From contig JBJKPE010000128.1 of the NCBI GenBank assembly GCA_046706685.1, positions 1 to 21,052 on the forward strand: a stretch of DNA of 21,052 nt. The letters are read 5' to 3'. The translations under genes were made by a program, and so were the position numbers. Source of the DNA: JARRRD01 sp046706685. GTDB taxonomy: Bacteria > Nitrospirota > Thermodesulfovibrionia > Thermodesulfovibrionales > UBA6898. This document shows positions 6,248 to 13,202 of this stretch, one piece after another (position 1 is the first letter of the stretch; every line of letters begins with the position of its first letter). The notes under the pieces were generated by a model. It did no database searches and was not told where the DNA came from. It saw nothing but the letters and a program-made list of their open reading frames with translations.

Positions 6248-7957
6248 ATGAATAAGCCAACTGATAAAGAGCCGAGCAGACCGTTTTTTGATCGAGCGGC
6301 ATGGCGTTATTTTGTCGGATTTTATCGGGGGCAACGAAGGCGTCTCGCGTTGAGCGCTGTTATATCTGCCGCCCAGTCGCTCATAATAGTGCCTACACTG
6401 CTTCTTGTCCGCTACGTATTCGATGTGGCTATCCCACAAAAGAACATCCGCCTCCTGGTGCTTATCGGTATCGGTATTTTTGTATTTCGTCTCATAAATT
6501 CAGCCGTTTCCCTTTGGATAAGATCTGTAAACATCTCCATCATAAAAAATGCCATTTTTAATTTACGTGAAGATCTCCTGAACAGAATATACAGGTTTTC
6601 GCGCGCCGTTCATACACAGCTTGACCAAAAGACAACTCATGCCAGGATTGTGCAGGATACTGAGCGGATTAGCAACATGAGTGATGCACTTATTTCACGC
6701 CTCATTCCTTCTCTTTTCACCAGTCTGGCGCTTTGCATCATTCTACTGTTTCTCAACTGGTTTCTTTTTCTCATCATGATCTCACTCTTTCCGGTAATCT
6801 TCATGGCAAACCGACATACCGGAAAGCTGGTCAAGGAAAAGGTGTTCAAATTTCAACGGGCCTTTGAAGCATTCAGCAAGGGCATGATGTTTGCCCTGAG
6901 ACACATGGATTTGACGCGGGTCCAGACCGCGGAAGAACAGGAAATCAGACGACAAACCGGGACGCTGGCAGACTTGAGAGCGAAAACGGGAAAGATGGCT
7001 TTTATCTACGCTGTTCACGGGAATGTGCAAACAATTCTGACCGGCCTTTCCGGGATTATAATTCTTGTTGTGGGGGGAATAACGGTGGCAACCAGGTCTA
7101 TAACGATCGGGGAGTTTATATCGTTTTATGTCGCGGCGGGATATCTTAACGGGTATATAGATACAATCACGAAGTCGATCGCCGATATTATCGCCGGGAA
7201 TGAATCGATCGTTACGCTGCATCAATTGGCCGCAACAAAGAATATCCAGCCCTATGCGGGGAAGAAACAAATTCCTTTCAGAGGTTTTCTTTCCCTGGAA
7301 TCCGTGTCTTTCAGGTATGAAGATCAGCCTGTCCTCAAGAACGTCAGTCTCAGCCTGCAGCCGCACTCAAGGGTGGCAATAATCGGGGCAAACGGCGCCG
7401 GCAAAAGTACCATGACACATCTCATCCTGGGCTTTTATGTGCCGTTGGCAGGCGGGCTTTATGCGGATGATGTCCCCTACGAGGAAGTGGATATTGTTCA
7501 TCTAAGAAAACAGATCGGCGTCGTCATGCAGGATTCAGCCCTGTTTTCCGGAACGATTCTCGAAAATATCAGGAATGGCTCGACGGAGACCGACAGAAAA
7601 AAAATAACACGGGCGGCGAAACTCGCGATGGCGGACGATTTTATCCGGAAGATCCCTGAAGGATATGATGCGCACATCGGTGAAGACGGCGTTCTTCTCT
7701 CGGGAGGTGAGAGACAGCGCCTTGCACTTGCCCGCGCTCTTCTTCGCGGACCGAGATTGCTGATACTGGATGAGCCGACGAACCACCTTGACAGGCAGGC
7801 GGTCGGAGAACTTTTGACTAACCTTGACGACCTCGATGACCGTCCCGCGATTTTGATGATCAGCCACGATATGGATGTTGTCGGGCATGTCGACGAGGTT
7901 TACCGTCTCGAAAACGGCATGCTGATGCCCCATGTTTTGATGCCGGTAGCTCCGTAA
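6248..7957 (+). CDS. ABC exporter half-transporter (membrane domain plus ATPase)
   Basis: This 569-residue type-I exporter has about six hydrophobic segments in residues 30-285 (e.g. 33-57, 67-91, 152-188, 257-283), then an ATPase domain from about residue 347. The ATPase motifs are complete: Walker A GANGAGKST (380-388), Q-loop VMQDSALFSGTILENI, signature LSGGERQRLALARALL (from about 484), Walker B LLILDEPTNHLD (about 503-514) and H-loop ISHD (about 538). It would work as a homodimer in the inner membrane, like MsbA or lasso-peptide exporters. There is no C39 peptidase domain, so it does not cleave a leader itself. A TTG three bases upstream (6245) is possible, but ATG 6248 is preferred. The ribosome site is weak (GGAAGAG, 18 bases upstream). 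Cargo is probably the product of the surrounding genes, a peptide, glycolipid or glycopeptide. Confidence 0.9.
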   Translation: MNKPTDKEPSRPFFDRAAWRYFVGFYRGQRRRLALSAVISAAQSLIIVPTLLLVRYVFDVAIPQKNIRLLVLIGIGIFVFRLINSAVSLWIRSVNISIIKNAIFNLREDLLNRIYRFSRAVHTQLDQKTTHARIVQDTERISNMSDALISRLIPSLFTSLALCIILLFLNWFLFLIMISLFPVIFMANRHTGKLVKEKVFKFQRAFEAFSKGMMFALRHMDLTRVQTAEEQEIRRQTGTLADLRAKTGKMAFIYAVHGNVQTILTGLSGIIILVVGGITVATRSITIGEFISFYVAAGYLNGYIDTITKSIADIIAGNESIVTLHQLAATKNIQPYAGKKQIPFRGFLSLESVSFRYEDQPVLKNVSLSLQPHSRVAIIGANGAGKSTMTHLILGFYVPLAGGLYADDVPYEEVDIVHLRKQIGVVMQDSALFSGTILENIRNGSTETDRKKITRAAKLAMADDFIRKIPEGYDAHIGEDGVLLSGGERQRLALARALLRGPRLLILDEPTNHLDRQAVGELLTNLDDLDDRPAILMISHDMDVVGHVDEVYRLENGMLMPHVLMPVAP

Positions 7958-8055
7958 GCACCCCGTGTCCCGGGCGAATAAGCGGCTGTCCCGCAGGTAA
8001 GCAATAGTTTCTTCTTTTGTCGAAAAATATCAGCGAAGAAAGGGGCTTCTGATAA

Positions 8056-9891
8056 ATGGACATACCTCAGAAAACGGAAACCGAACAACTCGCATTTTTT
8101 CGGGCCTGCTATCAAAGGTTTGAAACAGCAAGGGATAAGGCCGGAGAGTCCTCTCATTTCTATCGGATAGGCGGCACCATAGTGCGTCTTTTGTTCGCGG
8201 GAACTAATATGGTCCCTTATCTCACCCCTGCTCTGGAGCATCTTCGGATACCTGAAATGGATACGCCGGACGTCACCCTCTGCATCTGGGACAGTGATTC
8301 TACAAATACGAAAATGGTCTCTCCGCCCTTCAAATGGGACTGCTTTACCGACAGAGGCGACATCTGGGGCTTTAACAGCAGACGCATTAAGACAGCTTTC
8401 CACTGGATTGAGTGTTCGCTCAATCTGATGGATCTTGAAACTGGCACCGGAATTTATTGGGTGCAGACGGCCGACAGCTTGCCATATTGGGTGCATGCAT
8501 CTCCCTTGCGCACACTTTTTCATTGGTGGATGGAGAAGAACGGATGCCAGTTGCTCCACGCTGCTGCAGTGGGGACGGAGCAGGGGGCCGTACTCATTAC
8601 AGGGAAAGGTGGCATCGGCAAATCCACAACCGCCCTTTCCTGCCTGCAGTCAGATCTTTATTACCTGGCAGACGACTATGTCATTGCGCGCGTGGAGCCG
8701 GAGCCGCTTGTTTACAGTTTGTACAGCACGGCGAAATTAAATGCCGATCATGTACTGAACTTTCCCGATTTAAAGAGATTCGTAACAAACCCCGACAAGC
8801 TGGATCAGGAAAAGGCGGTTATGTTTCTCTATCCTCATCTCAACGAGAAGATTGTGCCGGAAATGCCGCTGAAGGCCATTTTGACACCCCGCGTAATGAG
8901 CCGGGACGAAACCGGGACGAGCGCGGTGTCCAGATGGACAATCGAGAGAGCATTGTCGTTTACAACAATGTCGCAGCTGCCCTGTGTGGGTCGCCACACC
9001 CATGACTTCGTTACCAGATTGTCGGCGGCCTTGCCCAGTTATGTGCTGGAACTCGGACGGAACCTTAAAAAGATTCCCGCTGCCATTTCAGATGTTCTGG
9101 CCGCGATGCCGGCTCACAGGCCCTTCCATGACCCCGCTCCGTTATTTCCAGATATCTCCGGCAAGAGGCCTTTAGTCAGCGTGGTCATACCTGTTTTCAA
9201 CGGCGAAGGCTTTATTGCGGATGCGGTGAACAACGTGTTGGCCCAAAATTATCCTGCTCTCGAAATCATCGTTGTTGATGACGGTTCCACAGACGGTACG
9301 GGGGAGACTGTCGGCAGACTTCCAGCCGATATTCGCTATTTCAAGCAGGAGAACGGCGGACCGGCTTCCGCCCGGAATCGGGGCATAAGAGATGCGTCCG
9401 GGGAATTTCTGGTCTTTCTCGATGTCGATGATCTGTGGCCGGAAAATAATTTGATCATATTGGTCGATAAAATGCTCCAGGAACCGGACATGCAGGTCAT
9501 CACCGGGTATGCTCAGCTCATGCAAAAAAATGCAGAGACCGGTGAGTATGATCTTGACGGAAACCCCATGGATTCTTTCAAACATTATATCGGAGCCGCA
9601 ATCTACCGGAAGACTGTTTTCAGCAAAGTGGGGTTATTTGACCATACTCTCAGGTTCGGAGAAGACTCGGACTGGTTTACACGGGCCAATGAATTAAAAG
9701 TTAAAGTGAAACGACTGGAGGAGATTACCCTATATGTCCGGAGGCACAGCCAGAATATGACCCGGGGCAAAGACCTTGTCGAGTTGGGTGCTCTGAGGGT
9801 CTACAAAAAGTCTCTCGATCGTGTACGTTCGCGGGCGAGGGAATTGCAGTGTTGTCGGACAAGTCGGGATTATCAATCCCGCACTGCCTGA
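8056..9891 (+). CDS. HprK-like kinase fused to a family-2 glycosyltransferase
   Basis: The N-terminal part (about residues 1-350) resembles HPr kinase/phosphorylase-related proteins: LLHAAAVG (167-174), the P-loop TGKGGIGKSTTAL (182-194) and an acidic LADDYV (204-209). Relatives phosphorylate serine on small proteins or on lasso peptides. A second domain starts at about residue 371 with VSVVIPVFNGEGF, EIIVVDDGSTDGTG, GGPASARNRG and the nucleotide-sugar/metal motif FLDVDDLW, then FGEDSDWFTRA. This is a GT-A fold GT2 inverting glycosyltransferase. No frameshift is seen between the halves, and the linker (about 340-370) is Pro/Ala-rich. AGGGG at 8041-8045 supports the start. The fusion implies that phosphorylation and sugar transfer act on the same or linked substrates. 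Three free-standing relatives of the GT domain follow downstream. Confidence 0.88.
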   Translation: MDIPQKTETEQLAFFRACYQRFETARDKAGESSHFYRIGGTIVRLLFAGTNMVPYLTPALEHLRIPEMDTPDVTLCIWDSDSTNTKMVSPPFKWDCFTDRGDIWGFNSRRIKTAFHWIECSLNLMDLETGTGIYWVQTADSLPYWVHASPLRTLFHWWMEKNGCQLLHAAAVGTEQGAVLITGKGGIGKSTTALSCLQSDLYYLADDYVIARVEPEPLVYSLYSTAKLNADHVLNFPDLKRFVTNPDKLDQEKAVMFLYPHLNEKIVPEMPLKAILTPRVMSRDETGTSAVSRWTIERALSFTTMSQLPCVGRHTHDFVTRLSAALPSYVLELGRNLKKIPAAISDVLAAMPAHRPFHDPAPLFPDISGKRPLVSVVIPVFNGEGFIADAVNNVLAQNYPALEIIVVDDGSTDGTGETVGRLPADIRYFKQENGGPASARNRGIRDASGEFLVFLDVDDLWPENNLIILVDKMLQEPDMQVITGYAQLMQKNAETGEYDLDGNPMDSFKHYIGAAIYRKTVFSKVGLFDHTLRFGEDSDWFTRANELKVKVKRLEEITLYVRRHSQNMTRGKDLVELGALRVYKKSLDRVRSRARELQCCRTSRDYQSRTA

Positions 9892-9894
9892 ATC

Positions 9895-10728
9895 ATGATC
9901 AAATCTTTTTTTGAGAGGAGGCACTCCCGCACTCCCGCGGAAAAAAAAAGAATCGTCTTGGTTGGGGGGCTGGGTACCATCGGAAGAATTCTCCAAGAAG
10001 GACTTTCTGATGATTATGAACTGATCATCCTGGATATTTCGGAACCTTCGAAAAAAAATAAAAACGTCATCAGGTGCGATGTGGCAAGGATCGATCAGCT
10101 AATGTCAGCTATCCCGGAAAATGTTTACGCATTGGTAAACTTGACGCAGGTCGAGGATCAGTCTCCCGTCTCCGATGAGAAAGGGGTCCGCCTCTGCAGC
10201 GATGTCTATGTCGTCGGTGCTTACAATGTACTTCTGGCGGCCGCAAGGAAAGGCATAAAGAAAGTTGTCTTTGCCAGTACCAACCATGTTACAGGCTCAT
10301 ATGAAGCCGGAGGGCTTTCTTCTCTCGGGCGCGAGATAAGAGCCGACGATTACCCTCTCCCTGACAGTGTATACGGTGCTATGAAATTATGCGGGGAACT
10401 ATTCGGTTATATTTTTTCCAGAGAGAAGAACATCTCTGTTACTTGCCTCAGGATAGGAACGGTAGTAGAAGATGAGGTGTCTTTTCTCCGGTCTGACGAC
10501 AGAGCGCATCGAACGATCCTGAGCAAGACCGACACCGTCGACATATTCAAAAAAGCGATCGAGACAAAGATAAAATATGGCGTGTATTACGGCGTTTCCG
10601 ACAATCCCGGCAAACCCTGGAACATATCTGATACCGTGGACAGGCTTGGGTTCTGTCCCAGAATAAATTCCGAGTCTCTTCTTGATGAGACTGGGGGAAA
10701 GAGCAAAAAATATGTCAAAGCAGGCTGA
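9895..10728 (+). CDS. NAD-dependent epimerase/dehydrogenase (SDR), uronate-dehydrogenase-like
   Basis: A 277-residue extended-type short-chain dehydrogenase. It has the Rossmann motif VLVGGLGTIG (residues 21-30), an acidic residue after strand 2 (ILDIS, D47) that favours NAD over NADP, and the catalytic set S128 (FASTNHVTG), Y160 and K164 (VYGAMKLCGE). The STNHVTG stretch and short length recall the uronate dehydrogenase subgroup, which oxidises hexuronates to aldaric acid lactones. Sugar-nucleotide epimerases or dehydratases are also possible. The start lies three bases after the previous stop, and the end overlaps the next start by 17 bases, so it is in an operon. It probably prepares or oxidises a sugar for the neighbouring glycosyltransferases. 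Confidence 0.82.
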   Translation: MIKSFFERRHSRTPAEKKRIVLVGGLGTIGRILQEGLSDDYELIILDISEPSKKNKNVIRCDVARIDQLMSAIPENVYALVNLTQVEDQSPVSDEKGVRLCSDVYVVGAYNVLLAAARKGIKKVVFASTNHVTGSYEAGGLSSLGREIRADDYPLPDSVYGAMKLCGELFGYIFSREKNISVTCLRIGTVVEDEVSFLRSDDRAHRTILSKTDTVDIFKKAIETKIKYGVYYGVSDNPGKPWNISDTVDRLGFCPRINSESLLDETGGKSKKYVKAG

Positions 10729-11425
10729 TTTTCCCGGGAACAGGCCCCTGGTGAGTGTCATCGTACCCGTTTATAACGGGGCGCGATATCTCCGCGCGGC
10801 GCTGCAAAGCATCTTTGAACAGGATTATTACCCCATTGAGGTTATCGTAGCGGACGACGGTTCTACTGATAATACGGCTGCAATTGTCAGATTATTTCCC
10901 GACGTGACCTATGTAGGTCTTGAACACAAAGGAGTGGCATCAGCACGGAATGCCGGCCTTGAACGTGCTCGCGGCGAATTCATCTCCTTCTTGGACGCCG
11001 ATGATCTATGGACCCCTCAAAAGACAAGCCTGCAGATGAGCTACCTTCAAGGCAATCAACACGTGGACTGTACCGTGGGACATAACAGGTGTTTCAGGGA
11101 ACCCGGTGTTTCAACACCAGAATGGTTGCCCCGAAAATATTTTGAAGATATTTGCGTCGCCAACTGCAGCCTCTGTGCACTTCTTGCTCACCGCTTTGTT
11201 TTCGAAAAGGTCGGGTCTTTCAACCCCCAGCTCCGCTCAGGGGAAGACATGGACTGGTTCATGAGGCTGCGGGATAAGGGCATAACGTTGGAAACACTTC
11301 CGGACGTCCTTTTCCTGAGACGGTTCCACGACAGCAACATGACCTATGAGGCAAGGGATGACCGTTCACATCTGGTTAATATCTTTAAGGCTTCAATTAA
11401 TCGCAAGCGCAGAATTGAAGAGTGA
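10712..11425 (+). CDS. Family-2 glycosyltransferase
   Basis: A compact GT2 of 237 residues with VSVIVPVYNGARYL, EVIVADDGSTDNTA, GVASARNAGLERA and FLDADDLWTPQK (the acidic nucleotide-sugar/metal site). The acceptor-side SGEDMDWFMRL carries the likely catalytic Asp. The end has RRFHDSN, then KASINRKRR, a signature shared with the other GT2 proteins here. No membrane segment is present, so it would be a cytosolic or peripheral enzyme. ATG 10712 is chosen over an in-frame TTG at 10682; a GGGGG run lies about 14 bases upstream and the start is inside the 3' end of the SDR gene, giving translational coupling. The sugar is not predictable from sequence. Confidence 0.88.
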   Translation: MSKQADFPGNRPLVSVIVPVYNGARYLRAALQSIFEQDYYPIEVIVADDGSTDNTAAIVRLFPDVTYVGLEHKGVASARNAGLERARGEFISFLDADDLWTPQKTSLQMSYLQGNQHVDCTVGHNRCFREPGVSTPEWLPRKYFEDICVANCSLCALLAHRFVFEKVGSFNPQLRSGEDMDWFMRLRDKGITLETLPDVLFLRRFHDSNMTYEARDDRSHLVNIFKASINRKRRIEE

Positions 11426-11440
11426 GTTATAGGAGGACAA

Positions 11441-12214
11441 ATGGGAAAAAAAGAATCTCTGGTGAGTGTCATTATCCCCGTATATAACGGCGAGAAATAT
11501 CTGTCTGAAGCCATTGAAAGCGTTCTGGCGCAGAGTTACGGGAATAAAGAAGTAGTCGTCATCGATGACGGCTCGACAGACGGAACTGCAGAGGTAGTCT
11601 CAAGATATTCTCCCACTGTGAGATACTGTTACCAACCAAATGCCGGTACGGGAACGGCGCGAAATCACGGTGTAGAAGAGGCCCGGGGAGACTTTTTTTC
11701 GTTTCTGGATGCCGATGATCTCTGGATGCCGGACAAACTGAGACTTCAAATGGCGGCCTTTGGTGACAACCCTGAAACCGAGATTGTATTCGGTCACGTC
11801 AAACAATTTTACAGTCCCGACCTGGATGAGGCTGCTAAAAGCAAAATACTCTGCCCGGATGAAGTAGTGCCAGGATACCTGCCTTATGCAATGGTTATAA
11901 AACGGGCCGCATTCTTTCGGGTCGGTATGTTTGAGACGAACTGGCGGGTGGGGCAGGATGTCAGTTGGATCATGCGGGCCAGGGAACAGGGACTGCGGAT
12001 GCTGATGCTGCCGGACCTGATATATATGAGACGTCTTCATAAGAGCAATAAGGGCATTACCCACCGACAGTTCATTAACGATCGGGTAAGAATTCTGAAG
12101 GCAGCCCTGGACCGCAGGCGGAAAATGGATAACGATGCCCCCGGCAATCGTTCAGTGGGAGTCGATGTCGAGGGCGGGTCCCTCGCCGGATCATCACACG
12201 TGGAAGGCAAGTGA
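11441..12214 (+). CDS. Family-2 glycosyltransferase, tandem paralogue
   Basis: 257 residues with the same plan as its left neighbour: VSVIIPVYNGEKYL, EVVVIDDGSTDGTA, GTGTARNHGVEEA, FLDADDLWMPDK, VGQDVSWIMRA, MRRLHKSN and KAALDRRRK. The acidic ED motif of its relatives is QD here, keeping the Asp. A strong AGGAGG (11431-11436) lies four bases before the ATG, and only 15 bases separate it from the previous stop. The DNA around VSVI-PVYNG and DADDLW is also close to that of the left neighbour, pointing to tandem duplication followed by divergence. The last 30 residues are Gly/Ser/Asp-rich and not shared. Confidence 0.88.
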   Translation: MGKKESLVSVIIPVYNGEKYLSEAIESVLAQSYGNKEVVVIDDGSTDGTAEVVSRYSPTVRYCYQPNAGTGTARNHGVEEARGDFFSFLDADDLWMPDKLRLQMAAFGDNPETEIVFGHVKQFYSPDLDEAAKSKILCPDEVVPGYLPYAMVIKRAAFFRVGMFETNWRVGQDVSWIMRAREQGLRMLMLPDLIYMRRLHKSNKGITHRQFINDRVRILKAALDRRRKMDNDAPGNRSVGVDVEGGSLAGSSHVEGK

Positions 12215-12338
12215 CAAACCGAGCAACCGGTGTATGTATTTTCCGGTTTCACATCATTCTTTCACCTCTCCTTATCTGTGAGTGGTCTGTAGCTTGGATA
12301 TCGAACAAGTTTATTTTGAGGATTACGGAGGTAAGATT

Positions 12339-13202
12339 ATGAATTTGAACTTCGGCAGTGAATTAAGGAAGAGTCTGGCGGAAAGAGAGATTATGCCGTT
12401 TATAGGAGTGTACGATGTATTTTCGGCAACGCTGTCGGCGAGATATTTCGACGGAATCTTTGTGAGCGGCTACAGCTTCGCCGCCAGTTTTTACGGCATG
12501 CCGGACATCGGTCTTATCTCCTGGTCGGACATTGTGGCATTTGTCCAGCGTGTCAGAACCATCCTGCCCCGACAGCACATAATTGTAGACATCGACGACG
12601 GGTATGGCGATGTTGAAGTGGCCTGTCATGTGACCGCACTTCTTGAATCCATGGGAGCCACGGGCATCATTCTGGAAGACCAGAAAAGACCCAAACGATG
12701 CGGTCATCTCGACAGCAAACAAATCCTGGACCTTGACCAATACCTGAAAACACTCGAAAGAGTCATCTCGACCAGAAAGGACATGATCGTTGTTGCCCGC
12801 ACGGATGCTCATGATTTTGATGAGATCATAAGAAGGGTGAAGGCATTTGATAAGACAGGGGCAGACTGGCTCCTGGTTGATGGGGTTTCCAATCTCGATC
12901 TGGTCGGGGCAGTCAGGTGTTATACGAAGAAACCTCTTGTCTTCAACCACATTGTCGGCGGTAAATCCCCGGCATTGACCCTGAACGAACTGAAAGGGCA
13001 TGGAATTTCAGCTGTCTTGTTCAGTACTCCCTGCCTCTTTGCCGCTCAGGCGGCTATCCAGGAATCGATGGATACCCTTCGGTCAACAGACGGATTCCTG
13101 ACGGCGGAAAATACGCTATGCGCCGACCTGGCATCTTGCCAGGCCGTCCTTGAACAGAATTTTGTCCGGCGCAGCACCCCTTCGGAGATTCAGCATGCAT
13201 GA
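12339..13202 (+). CDS. Isocitrate lyase/PEP mutase superfamily enzyme (lyase-type motif)
   Basis: 287 residues from ATG 12339, set by a strong GGAGGT at 12327-12332; upstream in-frame GTG/TTG starts are not needed. Superfamily landmarks are VSGYSFAASFYGMPDIGL (42-59), the metal/substrate motif VDIDDGYGD (83-91; D84 and D86), E113 in LEDQ, and PKRCGH (118-123). KRCGH is the catalytic Cys motif of the C-C lyases (isocitrate and methylisocitrate lyase, oxaloacetate hydrolase, dimethylmalate lyase); true PEP mutases carry an EDK...NS motif there. I therefore favour a lyase or C-C hydrolase over a phosphonate-forming mutase. Its stop overlaps the next start by 8 bases, so it is coupled to an acid-activating ligase that may use its product. 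The substrate is not certain. Confidence 0.82.
   Translation: MNLNFGSELRKSLAEREIMPFIGVYDVFSATLSARYFDGIFVSGYSFAASFYGMPDIGLISWSDIVAFVQRVRTILPRQHIIVDIDDGYGDVEVACHVTALLESMGATGIILEDQKRPKRCGHLDSKQILDLDQYLKTLERVISTRKDMIVVARTDAHDFDEIIRRVKAFDKTGADWLLVDGVSNLDLVGAVRCYTKKPLVFNHIVGGKSPALTLNELKGHGISAVLFSTPCLFAAQAAIQESMDTLRSTDGFLTAENTLCADLASCQAVLEQNFVRRSTPSEIQHA

Noticed and set aside
7900..8559. 219-codon minus-strand open frame across the ABC transporter/kinase junction
   Set aside because: It overlaps two genes with complete catalytic motifs and shows no recognisable domain.
4341..9891. A lasso-peptide biosynthetic cluster
   Set aside because: PqqD-like, HprK-like, nucleotidyltransferase and ABC exporter genes match accessory parts of such clusters, but the required asparagine-synthetase-like cyclase, transglutaminase-like protease and a precursor with a threonine-preceded Gly core are not in the window.
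12225..12248. Hairpin AACCGG...CCGGTT as a terminator between GT2 and the lyase gene
   Set aside because: The stem is 6 bp with a 12-base loop and no T run follows; the locus is probably transcribed through.
12339..13202. True PEP mutase of a phosphonate pathway
   Set aside because: The catalytic segment reads LEDQKRPKRCGH, the C-C lyase motif, not the EDK...NS motif of PEP mutase. No phosphonopyruvate decarboxylase or aminotransferase is nearby.
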